Origin: Roseibium sp. TrichSKD4
GTDB lineage: Bacteria > Pseudomonadota > Alphaproteobacteria > Rhizobiales > Stappiaceae
DNA length: 64,000 nucleotides
Direction of reading: 5' to 3'
NCBI RefSeq assembly: GCF_000148725.1
Contig: NZ_GL476310.1
Coordinates: 62,001-126,000 of the forward strand
Shown here: one piece after another, positions 58,108 to 64,000 of the stretch
Position numbering within the stretch: the stretch's first letter is position 1
Layout of the letters: each line of letters begins with the position of its first letter
Program-made: the position numbers and the translations under genes
The notes under the pieces: model-generated
Seen by the model: only the letters and a program-made list of their open reading frames with translations
Told to the model about the DNA's origin: nothing
The model's database searches: none

Positions 58108-58458
58108 TTAAGAATGTTTGGAAGAAATGAGCGGTTCGACATAGACCCGTATGCGTCCTCCGCAGGAGAGACCAACTTGCCAGGCTGTTTCGTCTGCTAC
58201 ACCAAACTCGAGCAAGGCCGGATCACCGGTCTCGATCACGTCCACCGCTTCCGAAACAACAGCGCCTTCGACGCAGCCTCCGGACACGGACCCTTCGAAA
58301 TTGCCATCTTCATCGATGACCAAATGGGAACCAACAGGACGCGGCGCGGAACCCCATGTTTCAATCACCGTCGCCACGGCAACGTTTCGCCCTGATTTTA
58401 CCCAGAGTTCTGCCGTTGACAGGATGTCTTGTGATGGGGACGTGGTATCTTGCGCCAT
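58108..58458 (-). CDS. XdhC/CoxI N-terminal-type protein
   Basis: A 116-residue protein. The motifs VATVIETWGSAPRPVGSHLV, GSVSGGCVEGAVVSEAV and GLSCGGRIRVYVE are the XdhC_CoxI N-terminal domain, here without the Rossmann part, which is encoded by the next gene 17 bases downstream. The ATG at 58458 is preceded by AAGGAG. The two halves probably work as one molybdo-enzyme maturation factor. No molybdenum hydroxylase gene lies in the window. Confidence 0.88.
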   Translation of the reverse strand: MAQDTTSPSQDILSTAELWVKSGRNVAVATVIETWGSAPRPVGSHLVIDEDGNFEGSVSGGCVEGAVVSEAVDVIETGDPALLEFGVADETAWQVGLSCGGRIRVYVEPLISSKHS

Positions 58459-58521
58459 AGGTGCCTGCTCCTTCATGAACTGACAATATAGCCCTCCAGA
58501 GGGAAGAAAAAAGCGGGCCAA

Positions 58522-58554
58522 AAGAACAAAGGGCGGCAGGTGTGCCCTGCCGCC
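58522..58554 (-). terminator. Rho-independent terminator of pckA
   Basis: On the minus strand, GGCGGCAGG/CCTGCCGCC with a five-base loop is followed by CTTTGTTCTTTT. It lies 25 bases after the pckA stop and upstream of the XdhC genes. Confidence 0.85.
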
Positions 58555-58578
58555 TCGTTCAATCGGATTTTGGAATAC

Positions 58579-60189
58579 TTATTCCGCAGCGACCTGAACC
58601 ACTGGAGCCGCATCACGCACATCGCCGTCAACGTGGCTTTCAAATGTGCCGAAATTGTCGATGAACATCTGAACAAGCATTGCAGCTTGAGCGTCATAAG
58701 CCTTTTGATCGGACCATGTTTCGCGCGGGTTCAAGATAGCTGCATCTACGCCGGTAACCTCAACCGGTACGGTAAATCCAAAATTGGCATCCGTCCGGAA
58801 TTCAGCACCGTTCAGGGACCCGTCCAATGCAGCGTGAAGGAGTGTGCGCGTGTCCTTGATCGGCATGCGGTGTCCGACACCATAGGCACCACTTGTCCAA
58901 CCGGTATTCACCAGCCAACAGTTTACGTCATGCTTTGCAATCAGGTCGCGCAACAGGTTTCCGTATTCAGACGGATGGCGCGGAATAAAAGGAGCCCCGA
59001 AGCACGTAGAGAAGGTCGCCTGCGGTTCAGTTACACCCTTCTCTGTTCCGGCCACCTTTGCGGTGTAGCCGGATAGAAAGTGATACATCGCCTGAGCTGG
59101 TGTCAGCTTTGCGATGGGAGGCAGAACCCCAAACGCATCGGCCGTCAGCATGATGATTGTTTTTGGAACGGGAGCCTGACCCGTCTTGCTGGCATTTGAA
59201 ATGAAGTGGATCGGGTAAGCGGCACGGGTGTTTTCCGTCTTTGAACCGTCGTCAAAGTCCGGTACGCGCTGATCGTCTAGGGTTACATTCTCTAAAACCG
59301 TGCCAAATCGCTGAGTGGTGGCAAAGATCTCAGGCTCGGCTTCAGCGGACAGTTTGATAGTCTTGGCATAGCAACCGCCTTCAAAATTGAAGACGCCATC
59401 CTCGCTCCAGCCATGCTCGTCATCGCCAATCAGTGTGCGGCTTGGGTCAGCAGACAAGGTTGTCTTGCCGGTGCCCGATAGGCCGAAGAAGACAGCTGTG
59501 TCGCCTGCGTCGCCAACATTGGCTGAGCAATGCATGGACATAAGGCCCTTGGCCGGCAGCAAATAGTTTAGGAACGTGAAAACCGACTTCTTCATTTCTC
59601 CGGCATAGGAAGTGCCGCCGATCAGAACGATCTTTCGGGTAAAGTCGCAGGCAATCACGGTTTCGCTTCGGCAGCCGTGACGGGCAGGATCTGCCTTGAA
59701 GCTTGGCAGGTCGATGATTGTCATTTCCGGGACAAAGCTGGCCAGCTCAGAAACGTCGGGGCGTAGAAGCAGGTTCCGGATGAAAAGGGAGTGCCAAGCG
59801 TACTCGGTGTAGACACGCACATTCAAACGGTGTTTGGGGTCGGCGCCGCCGAAAAGGTCTTGGGCAAATAGATCCAAGTTTTCTGCATGGGCGCGGAAGT
59901 CAGCAAGAAGTGTTTCAAACTGCTCCGGTTGAATTGATTGGTTGTTGTCCCACCAGACGGTCTCGCGGGTCACATCGTCTTCCAGAACGAATTTGTCTTT
60001 CGGAGACCGACCCGTATGCACGCCGGTTTCAGCGACAAGTGCGCCGCCAGCGGCCAGTTTTGTTTCACCGCGCGAGAGTGAATACTCATAAAGCGCAGGC
60101 TCGCTCTGGTTCCAATAAATACCGTTCAGATTCTTCAATCCGAAGGTTTCAATACCATGCGACGGATTCCTGACGCCTAGTTCGAGCAT
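58579..60189 (-). CDS. pckA: Phosphoenolpyruvate carboxykinase (ATP)
   Basis: A 536-residue gluconeogenic enzyme making PEP from oxaloacetate and ATP. Substrate motif region [13 protein letters not shown]-loop [20 protein letters not shown], metal-site [20 protein letters not shown], and GTEKGVTEP are complete. The upstream region carries twin palindromes suited to transcriptional repression. It diverges from chvI, an arrangement typical of Rhizobiales. Confidence 0.97.
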   Translation of the reverse strand: MLELGVRNPSHGIETFGLKNLNGIYWNQSEPALYEYSLSRGETKLAAGGALVAETGVHTGRSPKDKFVLEDDVTRETVWWDNNQSIQPEQFETLLADFRAHAENLDLFAQDLFGGADPKHRLNVRVYTEYAWHSLFIRNLLLRPDVSELASFVPEMTIIDLPSFKADPARHGCRSETVIACDFTRKIVLIGGTSYAGEMKKSVFTFLNYLLPAKGLMSMHCSANVGDAGDTAVFFGLSGTGKTTLSADPSRTLIGDDEHGWSEDGVFNFEGGCYAKTIKLSAEAEPEIFATTQRFGTVLENVTLDDQRVPDFDDGSKTENTRAAYPIHFISNASKTGQAPVPKTIIMLTADAFGVLPPIAKLTPAQAMYHFLSGYTAKVAGTEKGVTEPQATFSTCFGAPFIPRHPSEYGNLLRDLIAKHDVNCWLVNTGWTSGAYGVGHRMPIKDTRTLLHAALDGSLNGAEFRTDANFGFTVPVEVTGVDAAILNPRETWSDQKAYDAQAAMLVQMFIDNFGTFESHVDGDVRDAAPVVQVAAE

Positions 60190-60337
60190 GATCCCGCAGT
60201 CCTTGTGAGTTGGGTCGCTTCATTTGTCTCATCGGGATAGGGGCAAACTGATGAGCCCGCGCTTTTTGCCGATAAGGCTGACGACCGTAAAGGATGCAGA
60301 AAACTGCAACAAGATGGGCGGGGCCCTTACGTCCGGC

Positions 60338-60374
60338 TTTAATCGATTAAATAATTTTTTGATCGATTTAATAA
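60338..60374. promoter_or_regulatory. Twin AT-rich palindromes in the pckA/chvI promoter
   Basis: TTTAATCGATTAAA (60338-60351) is a perfect 14-bp palindrome. TTTGATCGATTTAA (60358-60371) matches it at 12 of 14 positions. Centres are 20 bp apart, two helical turns. The CG-centred symmetry suits a LacI-type dimer. PckR, a LacI-family regulator of pckA in Sinorhizobium, is the obvious candidate, but I cannot confirm its motif here. The 466-bp region otherwise contains no gene. Confidence 0.55.
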
Positions 60375-60655
60375 TTAATTTAGGGGCCGAAATAATAGCG
60401 AGCTACAGGCTTGCCAATGTGTTGGAAGACGCAAAATTGCTTTTGCGCGTTTACCGCAAAGACGAAATCACGGCCCAAACTTGACGCTTGAAGGGCCAAA
60501 ATCGTGAAATACGGCGGCAAAGGCTTCTGATCGGCGGCGAAAGAGTGTAGTCACAAGTGATTGCCTTATTTTATGCGCAATTGGAGCGCCAAGAGAACAC
60601 TGCGTCTTCCAGAAGACCGTACGCCCGTAGAGTTCGTGAACGGAACAGATACAAC

Positions 60656-61354
60656 ATGCCGACAATTGCCCTGGTCGATGACGACAGAAACATTTTGACG
60701 TCCGTATCAATCGCGCTGGAATCTGAAGGATACCGAGTGCAGACCTATACAGACGGGTCTTCTGCATTTGATGGACTTCAATCCGACAAGCCTGATCTCG
60801 CCATCTTCGATATCAAGATGCCGCGCATGGATGGCATGGAGCTGTTGCGTCGCCTGCGCCAGAGTTCAGACTTGCCGGTCATCTTCCTGACGTCCAAGGA
60901 TGATGAGATCGATGAGCTGTTCGGCCTGAAGATGGGGGCTGATGACTTCATCCGCAAACCGTTCTCCCAGCGTCTCTTGGTCGAGCGCGTCCGAGCCGTT
61001 ATGCGCCGTGCGCAACCAAAAGATGCCAGCGCGCCGCGTCCGGATGCCGAAAAACTTCTGGAGCGCGGTCTTTTGGTTATGGATCAAGAGCGCCATACCT
61101 GCACATGGAACAACAAACCGGTGACGTTGACGGTCACGGAATTCCTGATCCTGTCGTCGCTTGCGCAACGTCCAGGCGTTGTCAAAAGCCGGAATGCACT
61201 GATGGATGCGGCCTATGACGATCAGGTTTATGTTGACGATCGGACAATCGACAGCCACATCAAGCGTCTTCGCAAGAAATTCAAGATGGTAGACGACGAC
61301 TTCGATATGATCGAAACACTTTATGGCGTCGGTTACCGGTTCAGGGAGGTCTGA
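60656..61354 (+). CDS. chvI: Response regulator ChvI
   Basis: A 232-residue OmpR/PhoB-type regulator. The receiver has acidic pocket VDDDRN, phospho-acceptor Asp52 in [12 protein letters not shown], and Lys in IRKPFSQ. A C-terminal winged helix ([20 protein letters not shown], then [15 protein letters not shown]) binds DNA. With ChvG it controls envelope, acid and symbiosis-related functions in Rhizobiales. The start was chosen at ATG 60656; the longer frame starts within the promoter. Confidence 0.95.
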   Translation: MPTIALVDDDRNILTSVSIALESEGYRVQTYTDGSSAFDGLQSDKPDLAIFDIKMPRMDGMELLRRLRQSSDLPVIFLTSKDDEIDELFGLKMGADDFIRKPFSQRLLVERVRAVMRRAQPKDASAPRPDAEKLLERGLLVMDQERHTCTWNNKPVTLTVTEFLILSSLAQRPGVVKSRNALMDAAYDDQVYVDDRTIDSHIKRLRKKFKMVDDDFDMIETLYGVGYRFREV

Positions 61355-61365
61355 AGACCGTTTCC

Positions 61366-63168
61366 ATGGCGGTTGAAAGTGAGAATGAAGATCAGGCCAC
61401 TCGGTCCGCGGCAAGCGGCACCGACAGATCCCAGCTGCGCAGGTTTGGAAATCGCCGCCTGCGCCGCCGCATGCTCTCGCAATTTGGCCGGGTCTTCGGC
61501 ACCTATGTCCTTTCTTCACTGACACGCCGAATCATCGCCATCAATCTGGTCGGTTTGATCGCGTTGGTGATCGGTATTCTTTATCTCAATCAGTTTCGAG
61601 CCGGTTTGATTGATGCTCGTGTGCAGAGCCTGCTCACACAAGGTGAAATCATTGCAGGGGCAATTGCAGCCTCTGCGACCGTTGATACCGGTGCGATCAC
61701 GGTTGATCCGGAACGCCTGCTGCAGCTGCAAGCAGGTGAGAGCATCGCGCCTGGCGGGGATGATCTCGATACGCTTGATTTTCCGGTCAACCCGGAGCGC
61801 GTCGGACCGGTTCTGCGCAGTCTGATTTCGCCAACAAAAACTCGGGCGCGGATCTATGACCCGGAAGGCATTCTCATCATTGATTCCCGGCATCTGTATT
61901 CAAGCGCGCAGATCCTTCGGTTTGATCTTCCTCCGCCCGTGACTGAAGAACCGAGGGTCATCGAGAAAAGCTGGGAAGCCTTGAAACTCTGGTTCCGTCA
62001 AGGCGAACTTCCGCTCTATGAAGAAGTTGGTCCCGGTGATGGGCGCGCCTACCCGGAAGTGGAAGCTGCGCTGACCGGCACACCTGCGAGCGTTGTTCGG
62101 GTGTCGCAACGCGGTGAGCTGATTGTTTCCGTTGCTGTGCCCATTCAGCGGTTTCGCGCTGTTTTAGGCTCGCTTCTTCTATCGACGCAAGGCGGCGACA
62201 TTGATGCTATCGTACGCGCTGAGCGGATTGCCATCATGCGGGTCTTTCTGGTCGCAGCAACCGTTACGATCTTGCTGTCGATCCTGCTGGCCGGAACGAT
62301 TGCTGGACCAGTGCGCCGTTTGGCTGCAGCAGCTGATCGGGTTCGAAAAGGGTCAAACACCCGACAGGAAATCCCGCATTTTGCTGATCGTCAGGACGAG
62401 ATTGGCCATTTGGCGCGGTCCTTCCGTGACATGACCAACGCGCTCTACAACAAGATTGACGCGATTGAACAATTTGCAGCCGATGTGGCCCATGAGTTGA
62501 AAAACCCGCTGACGTCTCTCCGCAGCGCGGTTGAAACCTTGCCGCTGGCAAAGTCTGAAAACTCGAGGGAACGGTTGCTTGAGGTCATTCAGCATGATGT
62601 ACGCAGGCTGGACCGGTTGATCAGTGACATTTCAGATGCGTCGCGTCTGGATGCCGAGCTTGCACGCGCGCAGGCGGAGCCAATTGATTTGGCCGCATTG
62701 CTTCGGGCGATTGCCGATTCTGTTAATCAACGCACGGGCGACGAGCGGGCTGGTGTTAGTCTGACAATCGCGGATGCTGCCGGTACAAATCCTTATGAGG
62801 TGCAAGGGCACGACATCCGGTTAGGGCAAGTGATCAGCAATTTGATCGACAATGCTCAATCGTTCTCCGAAGTCGGCGGCGGTGTTCGGATTGGATTGCG
62901 CCGCGAAGGCAGATGGGCAGAGATAACTGTCGATGATGACGGTCCGGGCATTCGCGCCGAGAATACAGCCCGGATTTTTGAGCGCTTCTATACTGACAGG
63001 CCGGAAGGTGAAGGCTTTGGCAACAATTCCGGACTCGGGCTGTCGATCTCGCGCCAGATCATTGAGGCGCATGGCGGCATTATAACGGCCGAGAACCGCC
63101 GAGATGAAACACAAGATAAGCAGATCGCCGGCGCCCGTTTTCTCATCCGCTTACCGGTAGAGACCTAA
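61366..63168 (+). CDS. chvG: Sensor histidine kinase ChvG
   Basis: A 600-residue inner membrane kinase partnered with ChvI. It has a first membrane helix near residue 55 (IIAINLVGLIALVIGILYLN), a periplasmic sensor region, a second helix near 290 (VFLVAATVTILLSILLAGTI), a HAMP linker, phospho-acceptor His376 in DVAHELKNPLTSLRSAVE, and the ATPase N, D/F and G boxes (NLIDNAQSFS, DDGPGIRAENT, NSGLGLSISRQI). In related species the repressor ExoR acts on its periplasmic side. It begins 11 bases after chvI. Confidence 0.95.
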   Translation: MAVESENEDQATRSAASGTDRSQLRRFGNRRLRRRMLSQFGRVFGTYVLSSLTRRIIAINLVGLIALVIGILYLNQFRAGLIDARVQSLLTQGEIIAGAIAASATVDTGAITVDPERLLQLQAGESIAPGGDDLDTLDFPVNPERVGPVLRSLISPTKTRARIYDPEGILIIDSRHLYSSAQILRFDLPPPVTEEPRVIEKSWEALKLWFRQGELPLYEEVGPGDGRAYPEVEAALTGTPASVVRVSQRGELIVSVAVPIQRFRAVLGSLLLSTQGGDIDAIVRAERIAIMRVFLVAATVTILLSILLAGTIAGPVRRLAAAADRVRKGSNTRQEIPHFADRQDEIGHLARSFRDMTNALYNKIDAIEQFAADVAHELKNPLTSLRSAVETLPLAKSENSRERLLEVIQHDVRRLDRLISDISDASRLDAELARAQAEPIDLAALLRAIADSVNQRTGDERAGVSLTIADAAGTNPYEVQGHDIRLGQVISNLIDNAQSFSEVGGGVRIGLRREGRWAEITVDDDGPGIRAENTARIFERFYTDRPEGEGFGNNSGLGLSISRQIIEAHGGIITAENRRDETQDKQIAGARFLIRLPVET

Positions 63169-63170
63169 TA

Positions 63171-63638
63171 ATGACAAGGTCGACGATCCATGCCAGTGCG
63201 GTGGTTTTGGGCACCATTGGCATTTTGGTCCGCGGGGCGTCTGCAGCCGGAAAGTCGAGTTTCTGCGACCGCCTTGTGGAAGCGAGCTGCAACAAGGGGC
63301 ATTACGCTGCGTGGGTGGCCGATGATCGTGTCCTGCTGTCGTCTGCGCAGGGCAGGGTGATCGCTGTTCCGCCTCCGCCACTTGCCGGAAAGCTGGAAGT
63401 GCGCGGTCTTGGCATTATCGAAACGGCCTATGCGCGAGAGGCGGTGATGGATCTTGTGGTTGACCTACAGCCACTTTCTGGAATTGAGCGTCTGCCTGAT
63501 ACTGAATTGACCTCAGAGTATCTTGAAAACATCTCACTGCCCGTGTGTCGTCTGGCGGAAAATAGGTTCGATGAAGGAATTCGCCGTCTTCGCTGGGTGA
63601 TACGGCGTCTTTTCCCCAAGTGCCCCGACTACTTTTAG
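63171..63638 (+). CDS. hprK: HPr kinase/phosphorylase, short alphaproteobacterial type
   Basis: A 155-residue protein, only the kinase domain of the Firmicutes enzyme. Walker A is GILVRGASAAGKSSFCDRL, and the signature GKLEVRGLGIIETAYAREAV follows. It phosphorylates HPr of the regulatory PTS, linking carbon and nitrogen status to gene control. It starts 2 bases after the chvG stop, so it is co-transcribed with the two-component system. Confidence 0.93.
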   Translation: MTRSTIHASAVVLGTIGILVRGASAAGKSSFCDRLVEASCNKGHYAAWVADDRVLLSSAQGRVIAVPPPPLAGKLEVRGLGIIETAYAREAVMDLVVDLQPLSGIERLPDTELTSEYLENISLPVCRLAENRFDEGIRRLRWVIRRLFPKCPDYF

Positions 63639-63739
63639 GGCGGGTCGTTCGATTTTACTTGCAACCAGAGAACCGGTTGTCGACAGTACGCCGACCGCGT
63701 TGAACCCATGTTTATTAAAGAGACCGGATCGCTGAACCC

Positions 63740-64000
63740 ATGATCGGACTTGTACTCGTGACCCACGGCCGCCTCGCAGAGGAGTTCAAGGCCGCGCTGG
63801 AGCATGTTGTTGGCCCGCAAGAGCAAGTGGAAACCATTTCCATCGGTCCCGATGACGATATGGAAAAGCGTCGGCAGGATATTCTGTCTGCCGTGGAAGC
63901 GGCCAACACCGGTCAGGGCGTTGTTCTGCTCACTGATATGTTCGGTGGCACGCCTTCCAACCTTGCAATTTCCGTCATGGACGGTGCGTCGGTTGAAGTT
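63740..64000 (+). CDS. PTS mannose-type EIIA component (3' truncated)
   Basis: The first 87 residues of a ManX/EIIA-Man-like protein. Phospho-acceptor His9 lies in MIGLVLVTHGRLAEEF, and the TDMFGGTPSNLA segment is diagnostic. In alphaproteobacteria this EIIA lacks EIIB/EIIC partners and is regulatory. Its place after chvI-chvG-hprK is the conserved arrangement; HPr would be expected just beyond the window. Confidence 0.93.
   Translation, partial: MIGLVLVTHGRLAEEFKAALEHVVGPQEQVETISIGPDDDMEKRRQDILSAVEAANTGQGVVLLTDMFGGTPSNLAISVMDGASVEV

Overview
The window is chromosomal DNA from an alphaproteobacterium of the Hyphomicrobiales (Rhizobiales). A marine Stappiaceae member (Roseibium/Labrenzia/Stappia-like) fits best, but this is inferred from gene content and order, with no database check. 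Clues are the ChvI-ChvG-HprK-PTS EIIA string beside pckA, a short C-terminal-type HPr kinase, a Brucella Omp19-like lipoprotein, an Omp25-like barrel, a GcrA-type domain, the 4.5S-type SRP RNA upstream of dnaX-ybaB-recR, and a five-gene F1-ATPase operon.

Layout. 1-9.6 kb: end of a YejABEF-type peptide importer, a divergent TetR/DUF3995 pair with two matching operators, a lipoprotein, a lytic transglycosylase, a frameshifted histidine phosphatase, NudC, a HIT protein, SRP RNA and dnaX. 9.7-15 kb: ybaB, a palindromic repeat, recR, a DUF1801 protein, two EI24-like membrane proteins around a glutaminase, and aquaporin. 15-22 kb: sdhCDAB with an FkbM methyltransferase gene between sdhA and sdhB, creD, a deoxyribosyltransferase-like protein and exported MsrA. 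22-30 kb: outer membrane barrel, RecQ, acyltransferase, MAPEG protein, a GNAT pseudogene, Omp19-like lipoprotein, a DUF7662-like protein and ZapE. 30.5-40.7 kb: mdh-sucC-sucD-sucA-sucB-(lysE)-lpdA. 40.7-50 kb: REP-like palindromes, a MerR/CDF metal divergon, a phosphoesterase, small exported proteins, GNAT, RpsU, XerC, transaldolase, PriA and a DUF1428 protein. 50-55 kb: atpHAGDC. 55-60 kb: a lone GcrA C-terminal-like domain, a molybdenum cofactor-type fusion protein, two XdhC halves and pckA. 60.6-64 kb: chvI, chvG, hprK and the start of a mannose-type PTS EIIA.

Working together, the region is the central-carbon and energy core: succinate dehydrogenase, malate dehydrogenase, succinyl-CoA synthetase, 2-oxoglutarate dehydrogenase, ATP synthase, and PEP carboxykinase for gluconeogenesis, next to a two-component/PTS regulatory block. 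Housekeeping DNA metabolism (dnaX, recR, recQ, priA, xerC) is interspersed.

The window has no phage, IS element, CRISPR array or tRNA that I can see. The most interesting signals are mostly non-coding or small: mutually exclusive hairpins just before sucA, an intrinsic-terminator-like hairpin between sucA and sucB, twin operators in two divergent promoters, and a 67-residue protein that looks like a free sigma-interacting domain of GcrA. Three genes carry apparent inactivating or C-terminus-altering mutations: a histidine phosphatase frameshift, an in-frame stop in a GNAT gene, and a homopolymer shift at the end of a lytic transglycosylase. These could be real decay or sequence error.
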